Made by a program: the position numbers and the translations under genes. Below the pieces are notes generated by a model. That model did not search any database, was not told where the DNA came from, and worked only from the letters and a program-made list of their open reading frames with translations. Source: Collinsella aerofaciens (GTDB lineage Bacteria; Actinomycetota; Coriobacteriia; Coriobacteriales; Coriobacteriaceae). Taken from it: 64,000 nucleotides of DNA. Positions 1 through 9,774 of the stretch are shown here, piece by piece. Numbering within the stretch: position 1 is the first letter of the stretch; each line of letters starts with the position of its first letter. Where the stretch lies: NCBI RefSeq assembly GCF_020181355.1, contig NZ_CP084004.1, positions 1,860,001 to 1,924,000 of the forward strand, read 5' to 3'.

Positions 1-606
1 GGCAGGCTCGACGAGGCCGACATGGAGCGCGAGCTTTCCGGCGCGTGCATCGTCGTCGATGCCACGCATCCCTTCGCCACGCTCGCAAGCGGCAACATCC
101 GGGCCGCTTCGCTCGCCGTGGGTGCACGATGCCTGCGCCTTGCGCGCCCGGCCGAGGCGCTGCCCAAAGGCGTCGTGCCGGTCGCGTCGATCGCCTGCGC
201 GGCGCGCTTTCTCTCCGAGAACCCGGGTCGCGCGCTTCTCACGACGGGGAGCAAGGAGCTTGCTCCCTACACGCGCGTCGCCGATTTCGCGGAGCGCTTC
301 TTCGTGCGTGTGCTCCCGCTGCCCGGTGCTATAACGAAGTGCATCGACGCGGGGTTTTCGCCGTCGCACGTCATCGGCATGCAGGGGCCCTTCACCCGCG
401 AGCTCAACGAGGCGATGCTTCGGCAGGTGGGCGCCCAGTGGCTTGTGACCAAGGACTCGGGAACCGTAGGCGGCACGGCTGAGAAGCTCGCCGCAGCGCG
501 CGACGCTGGAGCGCGCTGCATCGTGGTCACCCGTCCCGCCGAGGGAGGCGGGGCCCTTTCGCTTCGGGAAGTGGAAGACGCACTTTTACGCGAGTTCGCG
601 CGCTAG
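1..606 (+). CDS. cbiJ: precorrin-6A (cobalt-precorrin-6A) reductase, 5' end missing
   Basis: The frame is open from the first base, so the start lies before the window. The protein contains VVDATHPFA near its visible N-terminus, then TTGSKELAPY, then GMQGPFTRELNEAMLR followed by WLVTKDSGTVGG. This series is typical of the CobK/CbiJ family. Members reduce the macrocycle of (cobalt-)precorrin-6A with NADPH during corrin ring synthesis in the cytoplasm. About 200 of the usual 250 residues are visible; the N-terminal nucleotide-binding glycine loop is probably upstream. The choice between the aerobic and anaerobic enzyme cannot be made from this fragment; the anaerobic name is used because the genome appears to belong to a gut anaerobe. 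Its neighbours before the window would be expected to be other cobalamin genes. Confidence 0.85.
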   Translation, partial: GRLDEADMERELSGACIVVDATHPFATLASGNIRAASLAVGARCLRLARPAEALPKGVVPVASIACAARFLSENPGRALLTTGSKELAPYTRVADFAERFFVRVLPLPGAITKCIDAGFSPSHVIGMQGPFTRELNEAMLRQVGAQWLVTKDSGTVGGTAEKLAAARDAGARCIVVTRPAEGGGALSLREVEDALLREFAR

Positions 607-646
607 GCGCTCGCCGCGCCTGCGCGCCCTCCCACCCGCGAGGAGG

Positions 647-735
647 AGCGCCCCGAGCAAGCTCGACCCGTATAAGCCCGTCATCCGCCAAAAGCTCGAG
701 CACGACGCCCGGAACTGGCGCAAGCAGCCCTTCAA
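647..735 (+). pseudogene. IS21-family IstA transposase fragment
   Basis: One frame of this short stretch reads SKLDPYKPVIRQKLEHDARN followed by WRKQ, which resembles the segment of IS21-family IstA proteins just after the N-terminal helix-turn-helix. Nothing before or after continues the protein: the cobalamin gene stops at 606 and a palindromic repeat begins at 737. I read it as the remnant of a lost insertion sequence. The call rests on about 28 residues only. Confidence 0.45.
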
Positions 736-736
736 T

Positions 737-805
737 AAGTTGCGGTGAAATAGTGTCTGTTTTTGCTGCTAGATAGCGTATTCAGTCCCTAATTCACCGC
801 AACTT
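737..805. repeat. dispersed palindromic repeat, copy 1
   Basis: The ends are inverted: AAGTTGCGGTGAAATAG on the left and AATTCACCGCAACTT on the right. The inner right arm contains CAGTCCCT. A second copy at 16992-17059 has the same outer arms and the same CAGTCCCT segment but a different loop, so this is a mobile or recurrent small element of about 70 bp. It lies downstream of the minus-strand ABC permease gene, so it might also act as a terminator. Confidence 0.75.
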
Positions 806-817
806 GTTGGTGGTGGC

Positions 818-2032
818 TTACTGGTAGCGTAGGCACTCCACCGGGTCGAGCTTTGCCGCGCGGCGAGCGGGGTAGAAGCCAAAGATTACGCCGATGCCGA
901 CGGAGACGGCGAAGGCCAGCAGCACCGTGGCGATTGAAAAGCTCGGTGTGATTTGCCCGCTGGCACCGAGCTCGCCAAGAATCCCTGATCCTGCGGCAAA
1001 CATCGCAAGAGCCCAGGCCAGCAGATAGCCAATCAGGACACCCAGCAGACCGCCGGTGATGCACAATGCCGAAGACTCGGCCAAAAACTGGGCGGTGATA
1101 TCGCGACGACTGGCGCCCAGAGCGCGGCGGATGCCGATCTCGCGGATGCGCTCAGTCACGTTGGTGAGCATCATGTTCATAATGCCGATACCGCCGACAA
1201 GCAGCGAGAGACTGGCGACAGCACCCATGATGAGTGAGAACGCGCCCATAAAGGAGTTGAGCGCATCGATGGCGCTTTTCATGGAGGTCGCCGATACACT
1301 GTCGTACTCATCATCCTCCGCGATGCCCTTCATCGCGCGCACCTTGGACTCGATGGTCTTACAAAGCTCGTCCATGTCCGTGCCCTCGGCGGCAAGTGCC
1401 GTCACGCTGGGGAATGAGGGATTCTCGTCGCCAAACAGACCTGAGATGGTTTCGCGTGGCATATACAGCGTGAGAGAGCCCATGGAGTCGCTGCCGCCAT
1501 CAATCACGCCTACAATCTGCACCTCGCCGTTGGACACCTTGATGGTTTTCCCCAGCGCATCCTGTTCGTTGCCGTACAGCTGATCGGCGCCGCCGCGGCT
1601 GATGAGCGCCACGCGCGAGCCTGATTGAGACTCGGCCTGGGAATAGGTACGCCCCGCAACGAGCTTGCTGGCCCCCACGGCGTCGAGCATGTCGCTATCG
1701 ACACCCTGTGCCATGACGGTATAGCTTTTATCGCCGGTCTTATACTCGGTATACGCGCTGTCGACAATGCCGATCTGCTCTATCTGCGGCACCAGTTTTT
1801 GAAGCTTCTCGATGTCCGACTCGGTGAGTTCTTGCGACGAATAGATTTGCACCATGCGTGCCGCATTGAGGCCCAGACTGTTGACCAGGCTGTTTTGGAT
1901 ACCGCCGATGAGCGAAGTCATGGCGATAACCGAGGCGATGCCGATGACAATGCCCAGGATGGTGAGCAGGCTGCGCCCCTTGTTGGCTTCGAGCGAGTGA
2001 AGGGCTTCCTGGATGAGATCGCGGGCGCTCAT
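818..2032 (-). CDS. MacB-type ABC transporter permease
   Basis: The 404-residue protein has an N-terminal membrane helix (about residues 20-45, ILGIVIGIASVIAMTSLIGG), a large extracytoplasmic domain to about residue 265, and three C-terminal helices. This is the MacB_PCD plus FtsX topology. The conserved cytoplasmic loop MLTNVTERIREIGIRRALG is present. The start overlaps the ATPase gene by 4 bases (ATGA type), so the two are translationally coupled. With the ATPase and the HlyD-like adaptor it should form a tripartite-like export system for a peptide, drug or lipid; the substrate cannot be read from sequence. MacB-like sets in Gram-positive bacteria lack the outer-membrane partner, and none is seen here. 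Confidence 0.9.
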   Translation of the reverse strand: MSARDLIQEALHSLEANKGRSLLTILGIVIGIASVIAMTSLIGGIQNSLVNSLGLNAARMVQIYSSQELTESDIEKLQKLVPQIEQIGIVDSAYTEYKTGDKSYTVMAQGVDSDMLDAVGASKLVAGRTYSQAESQSGSRVALISRGGADQLYGNEQDALGKTIKVSNGEVQIVGVIDGGSDSMGSLTLYMPRETISGLFGDENPSFPSVTALAAEGTDMDELCKTIESKVRAMKGIAEDDEYDSVSATSMKSAIDALNSFMGAFSLIMGAVASLSLLVGGIGIMNMMLTNVTERIREIGIRRALGASRRDITAQFLAESSALCITGGLLGVLIGYLLAWALAMFAAGSGILGELGASGQITPSFSIATVLLAFAVSVGIGVIFGFYPARRAAKLDPVECLRYQ

Positions 2033-2802
2033 GCCACCACTCCTTTCGGCGGGTTGGTGGAGGCGGAAATCATGGGCAGGCTATCTACGGCGCTGCGCAG
2101 GGTCCGCGGTGCATGTGGAATATACGCGCCGTCGTGAATGCGACCGTCGCGGATGGTCATGGCACGGTCGGCCTCGGCGGCGATGCTGGGGTCGTGTGTG
2201 ATAAGCACGATGGTTTTGCCGCGCTTCTGGAGCTTATGGAAGGTCTCCATCACAAGCGCTCCAGTGGCGGAGTCCAGGTTTCCCGTCGGCTCGTCGGCCA
2301 GAATGATGGGCGGGTCATTGACGAGGGCGCGCGCGATTGCGACGCGCTGCATCTGGCCGCCCGAGAGCTCGGATATGCGGTGGTCCCAGTGGTCGACGGG
2401 CAGCGTGACAGCCTGCAGCGCGTGCACGGCGCGCATTTCGCGCTGGCTACGGGGCACATTGGTGTAGGCCAGCGGCAGCATGACGTTTTCGATAACCGAC
2501 AGGCGCGGCAGCAGGTTGAAACTCTGAAAGACAAAGCCAATACTCAGGGCGCGAACTTCGGTGAGCTCGTCATCGTCAAGCTCGGCCACGTTGAGCCCTT
2601 GCAGGTAATAGTCGCCCGCCGTCGGTTTGTCCAGACAGCCCAGGATGTTCATGAGCGTCGACTTGCCCGAGCCCGAGGGGCCGGTAATGGCGACGAACTC
2701 GCCGGGATCTACCGCCAGGCTCACGTTGTGCAGGATGTGGGCGCACCCCGCCTCGCTCTCAAAGATGCGGTGCACGTTGCGGATGTCGATAACGGGACGC
2801 AT
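2029..2802 (-). CDS. ABC transporter ATPase, MacB/LolD type
   Basis: This 257-residue nucleotide-binding subunit has Walker [10 protein letters not shown] (about residues 41-49), the signature [15 protein letters not shown], Walker [13 protein letters not shown], and the H-loop in LITHD. The arrangement is that of the LolD/MacB/FtsE group that pairs with FtsX-like permeases. A short extension after the ATPase core (about 30 residues) has no recognised domain. The gene lies between the adaptor and permease genes. Its ATG overlaps the stop of the upstream HlyD-like gene by one base, so the three genes form one tight operon transcribed toward lower coordinates. Confidence 0.92.
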   Translation of the reverse strand: MRPVIDIRNVHRIFESEAGCAHILHNVSLAVDPGEFVAITGPSGSGKSTLMNILGCLDKPTAGDYYLQGLNVAELDDDELTEVRALSIGFVFQSFNLLPRLSVIENVMLPLAYTNVPRSQREMRAVHALQAVTLPVDHWDHRISELSGGQMQRVAIARALVNDPPIILADEPTGNLDSATGALVMETFHKLQKRGKTIVLITHDPSIAAEADRAMTIRDGRIHDGAYIPHAPRTLRSAVDSLPMISASTNPPKGVVA

Positions 2803-4238
2803 TACATGTCCTCATCGGCTGGCATACTGCCCGAATCCGCGCTGTAGCCGCCGTCAGCCGTTGCGTCCGCTCCGGTGTCCATGACGAGCGTGTCGCCATC
2901 GCGCAGCTTGGTAACCGGCACGTTGGGGTTGATCTCGTTGCCCTGGTCGTCGCGCTTGACCTGTGTCTTGCCGACTACGGCTTCGTTGTCGTTTTGCGTC
3001 ACGACGGCCACCTTCACGCGATGGGTTTGCTTGCCCTCGTCATCGGTTGCCACGTTGACGTAATAGTGTTCGCCGTCTTCGGTCATGAGCGCCATCGTCG
3101 GCACCATCACCACGTCGTCGAGCTGCTCGGTCACCACCGATACCTCGGCCGTCATGCCCGGCTTCAGGCGCGCGTCGGGCGCCTCGATGAGGATGTCGAC
3201 GTTAAAGGTTACGCTGCCGCCGCCACCGTTGGCGGCATCGGAGTTTGCCACCGACGCGATAGCCGTGACGGTGCCCTGGCTCACGATATCGGGAAACGCG
3301 GGATACGTGACGTTGGCGCTCTGTCCAACGGCGATCTTGGCGATGTCCTTTTCGCCCACCTGCACGGTCACCTTCATCTTAGATAGGTCGGCGATCTGCA
3401 TGCACTGCTTTCCGCTGCTCGTGTCGCTTTCGCCCATGATCATGCCGCCTGTTACCGTGGCGCCCACCTTGGCGTTGAGCTCCACGATGCTGCCCGAGCT
3501 CGGGGCCGTGACCGTACGGCTGGCTGCCTTGGCGTTCGCCTGATCGAGGTTTGCCTGGGCCGATGCGAGGCTGCGCTGTGCGGCCGATACGGCGTTTGTG
3601 TCCGCTGATGCGGCGGTGATGCCAGCTGCTGCGGAAGCTCCATCATCGTCCATCGTTGGGGTGGCCTGCGCAGCGGCTGCGGCTTTCTGTGCGCTGGCGA
3701 GGTCTTCTTGAGCGGCTGCAACTGCACGCTGCGCCTCGGCAACGTTGCGATCGAGCTCGTCGTTTTTAATGGTCATAAGCACGTCGCCCTCGTTGACGGA
3801 TTGGCCTGCCTGCACGTTGATTGAATCGACCGTTCCGTCGACAGAAGGGGAGACCACTGAGGACGAAATGGGTTTGAGCTGGCCTTTCGCCTCGACCGTT
3901 GTGGTAAACGTGCCCTCGGTCGCCATGTCGGTCACAGGATCGCTAGCGCCCTGTGGCTGCGCATTGATAACAAGGGTTGCGACAATGGCAGTGAGCGCGA
4001 TGGCACCCACGACGCCGGCGGCAATACCGCGACGAATCAGCTTTTTGCGTCGACGTTCGGCACGCTTTGCCTTGAGCTTGGCATATGCCTCTTCATCGGA
4101 AATCTCGGCCGTATCGTTCGTGCGTCCGCTCTGCTTGTCGGCATGTACGTTTGTAATCAGAGGAATCGTTTCGGTGGCACCTTCGGGCGTGCGCTCGGTA
4201 TCATCTGGGCCCGGGGTGATCGTGGGGACATTCGGCAT
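2802..4238 (-). CDS. HlyD/MacA-like periplasmic adaptor (membrane fusion) protein
   Basis: This is a 478-residue protein. I start it at 4238 because AAAGGAGA sits just upstream; the frame is open further but lacks a ribosome site there. An acidic cytoplasmic head and a Lys/Arg-rich stretch precede one membrane helix at about residues 70-92. Then follow a biotinyl-lipoyl-like half (VDGTVDSINVQAGQSVNEGD), an Ala/Gln-rich coiled-coil hairpin, the second lipoyl half (SSGSIVELNAKVGATV), and beta-barrel and membrane-proximal domains. The family links an ABC exporter to the outside. It is the first gene of the operon with the ATPase and permease. In a Gram-positive envelope it probably presents substrate from, or senses it in, the outer leaflet. 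Confidence 0.88.
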   Translation of the reverse strand: MPNVPTITPGPDDTERTPEGATETIPLITNVHADKQSGRTNDTAEISDEEAYAKLKAKRAERRRKKLIRRGIAAGVVGAIALTAIVATLVINAQPQGASDPVTDMATEGTFTTTVEAKGQLKPISSSVVSPSVDGTVDSINVQAGQSVNEGDVLMTIKNDELDRNVAEAQRAVAAAQEDLASAQKAAAAAQATPTMDDDGASAAAGITAASADTNAVSAAQRSLASAQANLDQANAKAASRTVTAPSSGSIVELNAKVGATVTGGMIMGESDTSSGKQCMQIADLSKMKVTVQVGEKDIAKIAVGQSANVTYPAFPDIVSQGTVTAIASVANSDAANGGGGSVTFNVDILIEAPDARLKPGMTAEVSVVTEQLDDVVMVPTMALMTEDGEHYYVNVATDDEGKQTHRVKVAVVTQNDNEAVVGKTQVKRDDQGNEINPNVPVTKLRDGDTLVMDTGADATADGGYSADSGSMPADEDM

Positions 4239-4273
4239 AGCGTCTCCTTTATAGAAAGAACCTCGATAATTAT

Positions 4274-4301
4274 ATGCGCCCACCGGTTGGGGCGGGCGCA
4301 T
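4274..4301 (-). terminator. stem-loop after the L,D-transpeptidase gene
   Basis: ATGCGCCC at 4274-4281 pairs with GGGCGCAT at 4294-4301. It sits between the end of the L,D-transpeptidase gene and the start of the exporter operon, both on the minus strand. There is no strong T-run, so termination may be weak. Confidence 0.5.
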
Positions 4302-4370
4302 AGGACGGTTTCTTTCGGAACTGTTAGATTGGTCGCAGTGGTTCCACGTTGTAGGAATGCGCGCGTTGTA

Positions 4371-6104
4371 CTACGAGTGGACAACCACGCACAGGCCGAC
4401 TTTGATGCGGTCGTGAAGTGCCTTGGCGTCTGCCAGGCGCAGGTTGATGCAACCGTGGCTGCCGCACCACTTGTACGACTCGGCATTATCGAAGCTCTTG
4501 TCGTTTTGCCAGGTGGCATCGTGGAAGCCGATCATATTGCCCTCGAACGGCATCCAGTAGCTCACCGGGCTTTCGTATTTGGGCTTACCGGTCTCGGGGT
4601 CCTTGGCTCCGATCAGGGTACTGCCGCCGTCGTTGCTGTTGATCTGCCACACGCCTTCGGGGGTGGCGTCTTCGCCCGGTTTGCCGGAAATAAAGTTGGC
4701 CTCCCAAACGATATTTCCGTTCTCGTCATAGTAGCGCGCGTGCTGTTCGGACAGGTCGACGTCGATATACGCCTTCCAGTCGGGCTCTCCCTTTGCGGTA
4801 AAGGTGTCGGCCTTCTGGGAGTACTTGATCTCGATCTCGCCGGTCTGCTTGTTGTTAATGGCGTCCTCGACCTGCTTGGCGAGCGAACTGCTGTCGATGG
4901 ACCAACCAAAGTCGCCGCCTTCGACGGCGCACTGCTTGCCATCGGCGCGCGTCCACCAGCGAGTGGAGCCCACGGTATTAAAGCCGTTGGCGAGCTCGGC
5001 TGCCCAGCTACTGATCTGCGACGTATCGAGCGTGGGGTTGGCGGGATCGGCAAAGCTGATCCACTGCAACACGGAGCTGCCATCAACCTTGCCGGCATCC
5101 TCGCCGTTGAGCTTGAGGGTCACGTTGACGCCCAGGAAGTTGCTGGCGGCATCGCATGCGGCCTGAATCTGATCATCGGTCAGCGTTCCATTGAGCGGCT
5201 CATAGGCATCGTTGCCGAGCTTGGAAAGATCTACGGTCTCGGCCAGCGAGGCAAGCTCGAGCTCGGCATACTTAATGACATGCTCGCGGTTGAGTTTTTC
5301 GTTGGAGCGCGCCTTCTCGACGGTAAACTTGCCGGCCTGCTCGTCATAGGAGCTATTGGCCTCGAACGTGCCCGAACGCCCCTCGTTAAACTCGTCGATG
5401 GCAGCGCCCAGATCCTTCTCAAACTTCTTTTGGTCAAAGGTGTCGGAGAGCATGGACAGGTCGACGTCTTGATCAAGATCGACTTCGTTGGAGGTAGCAG
5501 TTGTTTTGGTCTTGCCGCTTAAGGATTCCACAAGGCGGACCGGCCAAATAAAGGCTTCGTTGTGGTTGATGATTTCTTTTGCAGCAGCTTCGCCGTCGAC
5601 AATGGGCTCATCGGACTCGGGCTGATAGGTCCAGCTAAAGTCATCGCCTGTCACGGTGAGCTTATAGTGCTTCCATGCCGAGTTGACCTTGGTGGCGGCA
5701 GACGAAGCGTTGGAGAACGAGACGTCGACGCCGGCGATGGTGGTGTTGGGGTAGGCTACCTGCGAAAATGCTACGACGCCTACGATATAGACAATGACGA
5801 TTAGACCCAGGACGACAAAGAGCGTCGTCTTTTTGCCCGACTTATTGTTGCCGGCGGACTTGCGCGCGGGGCCGCGATCGCCTCGAGCGTGCGTGGGGGG
5901 CTGCTTGGGCGCATTGCCGTTTGCCTGGTGCTGCTGACGTTGTTGACGCTGCTGTCGCTGTTGGTTCGGGCGTTGAGAAGCGTTTGCCGCACCACGCTGC
6001 TGACCGTGGCTCGGCGCGATAGGACGCGGCGACTGAACGCCGCCGGCGTGCCTGCTCGGCTGCTGCGGATCGGGAATCAGTTGAGTTCGATCGTTTTGCG
6101 ACAT
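4371..6104 (-). CDS. L,D-transpeptidase (YkuD) with peptidoglycan-binding region
   Basis: This 577-residue protein makes 3-3 cross-links, or attaches molecules, on peptidoglycan stem peptides. It begins with a Gln/Arg-rich cytoplasmic segment (residues 1-90), followed by one membrane helix (TTLFVVLGLIVIVYIVGVVAF). The long extracytoplasmic part resembles repeated PG_binding_4 modules (IAGVDVSFSNASSAATKVNS marks the first). The C-terminal YkuD domain begins near VDLSEQHARYYDENGNIVW. The catalytic motif is CGSHGCINLR, with the active-site Cys and the upstream His in GFHDATW. I prefer the ATG at 6104, since GAAGGA lies about 10 bases upstream; an in-frame ATG at 6113 is too close to that site. 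Gene organisation suggests it is monocistronic. Confidence 0.9.
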   Translation of the reverse strand: MSQNDRTQLIPDPQQPSRHAGGVQSPRPIAPSHGQQRGAANASQRPNQQRQQRQQRQQHQANGNAPKQPPTHARGDRGPARKSAGNNKSGKKTTLFVVLGLIVIVYIVGVVAFSQVAYPNTTIAGVDVSFSNASSAATKVNSAWKHYKLTVTGDDFSWTYQPESDEPIVDGEAAAKEIINHNEAFIWPVRLVESLSGKTKTTATSNEVDLDQDVDLSMLSDTFDQKKFEKDLGAAIDEFNEGRSGTFEANSSYDEQAGKFTVEKARSNEKLNREHVIKYAELELASLAETVDLSKLGNDAYEPLNGTLTDDQIQAACDAASNFLGVNVTLKLNGEDAGKVDGSSVLQWISFADPANPTLDTSQISSWAAELANGFNTVGSTRWWTRADGKQCAVEGGDFGWSIDSSSLAKQVEDAINNKQTGEIEIKYSQKADTFTAKGEPDWKAYIDVDLSEQHARYYDENGNIVWEANFISGKPGEDATPEGVWQINSNDGGSTLIGAKDPETGKPKYESPVSYWMPFEGNMIGFHDATWQNDKSFDNAESYKWCGSHGCINLRLADAKALHDRIKVGLCVVVHS

Positions 6105-6213
6105 CGTATGCATATCCTTCGAATTTCGCCTTGCGGCTCATCGTGTTTTTACTGGGCTTGCATTATAGCGATTGCCCTGCTGTTTGTGGTACGGAAACGG
6201 TGGCATTCAAAAG

Positions 6214-6235
6214 AGGTGGGACATTTGTCCCACCT
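6214..6235 (-). terminator. terminator after L-serine dehydratase gene
   Basis: AGGTGGGACA and TGTCCCACCT form a perfect 10-bp stem with a two-base loop. On the minus strand a CTTTT run follows, as expected for an intrinsic terminator of the gene ending at 6254. Confidence 0.75.
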
Positions 6236-6253
6236 TTGAGTCGTTCTTAGCCG

Positions 6254-7861
6254 TTATCCGCACACACCGCATTTTGCACAGGCTGAAAGTGCGGCCGGTG
6301 CCTGCGCGATGCCGCCCTTTGCCGTCTCGCGTAGCGTGGCCGGCAACGCGTGACCCACCGAGAGCATGACATGTGCCATCTGGTCAAACGGCACCAAGCT
6401 CTTAATGCCTGCGAGGGCGAGTTGTGCCGAGCTAAAGGCCGCTGCCACGCCGATGGCGTTGCGGTTTTGGCAGGGCACCTCCACGAGGCCACCGACGGGG
6501 TCGCAAACGAGGCCCAGCAGGTTACTCAGCGCGATGGAACTGGCGTCGAGAGCCTGCTCGGGCGTGCCGCCGAGCATCTGCACCAGAGCGGCGGCTGCCA
6601 TGGCGGCGGCGCTTCCCACCTCGGCCTGGCAGCCGCCCTCGGCGCCGGCGACGCAGGCGCTCGTGGTGAGGTTGAGACCGATGGCGGCTGCGCAGTAGAG
6701 CGCGTCCATGACCTGCTCGTCGTCGAGCTGAAGGTGATCGGCGAGCGCCAGCACGCAGCCGGGCACAACACCCGCGGAGCCGGCCGTGGGGGCGGCGACG
6801 ATCACGCCCATGGTAGCGGAGCGCTCGAGAACGGCCATGGCGCGGGCAACGGCGTCGGTCTGGACGGCGCCCATCAGGCTTGCACTCAAATCGTTGCGGC
6901 GGGTTGCTTCGACGAGCTTGGCCTCGCCGCCGATAAGTCCGCCGAGCGAGCGCTGCGGATTTGCGATAGGGGCTGTGGTCTCTTCGCGCATGACGTCGAG
7001 CACGCGGCGCATGGCGGCGACGGCGTGGGTCTCGCCGGTCAGACGCGCCTCGCGCACGGCCATGACGGCACCGATGCTGAGTCCCAGTTCCTCGCACGCA
7101 TCGAGCAGCTGCTCGCCGTCGTCGAAGATCTCCTTTGCCGAGACACCGGGGGAGAGCGACGAGGCAGAACCGGGGAGCTCGATAAAGGTCGCGTAATCGA
7201 CATTGTCGAGTTTGCGTAGCATGGGGATAACGGTGTCGTCGGGCGCGCCGTCGGTCTCAAAGACGGAGTAGGCCTGGCCGCCCACTTCGGTGCGGTAGGT
7301 ACGGCAAAACGCGATGTTTACATGGGCGTAGGCGAGTAAGTTCGTGAGTGCGGCGAGTACGCCGGGAACATCCTGGTGCGCCACGAAGAGCGTGGAGTAC
7401 ATGCCCGAGATGTCGACGCCGACGCCGTTGATGCGGCTGATACGCATCTTCCCACCGCCCAGACTTTCGCCGCGGACCTGTGCCGTGGCGCCCGTGTCGT
7501 CTACCATGTCAATGTCGACGGTATTGGGGTGGATGGAGGCGTCGTCGCCCTTGATGTCAAAGTGATATTCGAGGCCCTGCTCGCGAGCGAGGTCGAAGGC
7601 CTGCTTGATATTCTCGTCATCGGTGTCGAGGCCTAGGATGCCCGCGACGAGCGCACGATCGGTGCCGTGGCCGCGGTAGGTGTGGGCGAAGGAGTTCCAC
7701 AGGCCAAAGGTGGCTTTGGTGATGCGGCCTTCCAGCAGGCTGGCGGCAACTTGGGCGCAGCGTAGGGCGCCGGCGGTGTGCGATGAGCTGGGGCCGACCA
7801 TGACGGGGCCCAAGATCTCGAATGCCGAGGTCGTAGCTAGTGTTTGCGGCTTGCCTGCCAT
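6254..7861 (-). CDS. sdaA: L-serine dehydratase, single-chain iron-sulfur type
   Basis: The enzyme deaminates L-serine to pyruvate and ammonia and is oxygen-labile. The 535 residues join the beta domain (SSSHTAGALRCAQVA near residue 24), an ACT-like segment (CRTYRTEVGGQAYSVFETDG) and the alpha domain. The alpha domain carries the conserved cysteines that hold the 4Fe-4S cluster, in CVAGAEGGCQAEVGSAAAMA and CDPVGGLVEVPCQNRNAIG, plus a CAKCGVCG tail. In Bacillus-like bacteria the two domains are separate proteins (SdaAB and SdaAA); here they are fused, as in E. coli. The start has AAGGAGCAGCC just upstream. It fits a gut anaerobe that ferments serine. Confidence 0.93.
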   Translation of the reverse strand: MAGKPQTLATTSAFEILGPVMVGPSSSHTAGALRCAQVAASLLEGRITKATFGLWNSFAHTYRGHGTDRALVAGILGLDTDDENIKQAFDLAREQGLEYHFDIKGDDASIHPNTVDIDMVDDTGATAQVRGESLGGGKMRISRINGVGVDISGMYSTLFVAHQDVPGVLAALTNLLAYAHVNIAFCRTYRTEVGGQAYSVFETDGAPDDTVIPMLRKLDNVDYATFIELPGSASSLSPGVSAKEIFDDGEQLLDACEELGLSIGAVMAVREARLTGETHAVAAMRRVLDVMREETTAPIANPQRSLGGLIGGEAKLVEATRRNDLSASLMGAVQTDAVARAMAVLERSATMGVIVAAPTAGSAGVVPGCVLALADHLQLDDEQVMDALYCAAAIGLNLTTSACVAGAEGGCQAEVGSAAAMAAAALVQMLGGTPEQALDASSIALSNLLGLVCDPVGGLVEVPCQNRNAIGVAAAFSSAQLALAGIKSLVPFDQMAHVMLSVGHALPATLRETAKGGIAQAPAALSACAKCGVCG

Positions 7862-7884
7862 GGCTGCTCCTTCTTTGTCCCGTC

Positions 7885-8005
7885 GTTCCGAGGGCTTTGG
7901 TATTTGGTCGCCTGCTCGGGCAGTCCTGCTCGCACGGAGAGCACATTAAGTGCTCTCCGGCTCGTGCGGAACTCGCGACCGACCAAATACCAAAGCCCTC
8001 GGAAC
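7885..8005. repeat. 121-bp nested inverted repeat
   Basis: A perfect 25-bp arm (GTTCCGAGGGCTTTGGTATT then TGGTC, 7885-7909) is repeated inverted at 7981-8005. Inside it a second hairpin pairs GGAGAGCAC (7936-7944) with GTGCTCTCC (7950-7958) around ATTAA. It fills most of the gap between the sdaA start and the metK terminator. The size and nesting suggest a small non-autonomous mobile element or a structured RNA rather than a plain terminator. Confidence 0.75.
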
Positions 8006-8102
8006 TAAGGATACATGGTAGAGGCGCGTGTGCTGCAAAATTCATTAGCTGGTGACGCAGCGTGGGCTCATATCGAAGCATCTTCACCACCGTTTAAATA
8101 AA

Positions 8103-8132
8103 AAGAAGTACCGGTTGGGAGCGGTACTTCTT
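8103..8132 (-). terminator. metK terminator
   Basis: AAGAAGTACCG at 8103-8113 pairs perfectly with CGGTACTTCTT at 8122-8132. Runs of A before and T after make it bidirectional in form. It follows metK on the minus strand. Confidence 0.85.
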
Positions 8133-8172
8133 TTTTAAGCGCTTATGTCGTTGAAACCTTGGCGGTTCTTAA

Positions 8173-9453
<1,281 letters not shown>

Positions 9454-9572
9454 GATTGTCCTTTCAAAAACGTGTCCCGGCGACCGTTACCATTCCGCCG
9501 GGCTCTCTATGCAAGGGCACATCATAGCGCGTAAATCAAACATTCACACCCTTTCCGCACCGAGCCATTGGT

Positions 9573-9680
9573 TAGCTAATTTGGGACGGGGCTTTTTTAG
9601 CTACCCAATCCGGAGTCTTCGGAGCCTAAGACCAATCTCGATATAGGGTAGCTAAAAAAGCCCCGTCCCAAAATTAGCTA
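9573..9680. repeat. long inverted repeat between metK and gltX
   Basis: The left arm at 9573-9606 (TAGCTAATTTGGGACGGGGC then TTTTTTAGCTACCC) is matched inverted at 9646-9680 with a single-base gap; the similarity continues into CATTGG flanks. It lies between the divergent promoters of metK and gltX. The outer arm TGGGACGGGGCT recurs in the element at 34867-34928, which suggests a family. Confidence 0.75.
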
Positions 9681-9774
9681 CCCAATGACTGGGTCGGTGC
9701 CCTATGTGCGGAGGTTGCTTTGATGCTTTATACTGGTGCAGTTAGACATCCATCCTGCAATCGAGGAGATTTCC

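Noticed and set aside
9454-9570. Possible SAM riboswitch before metK
   Set aside because: I could not find the conserved stems or a terminator/antiterminator pair; the only structure is the long repeat further upstream.
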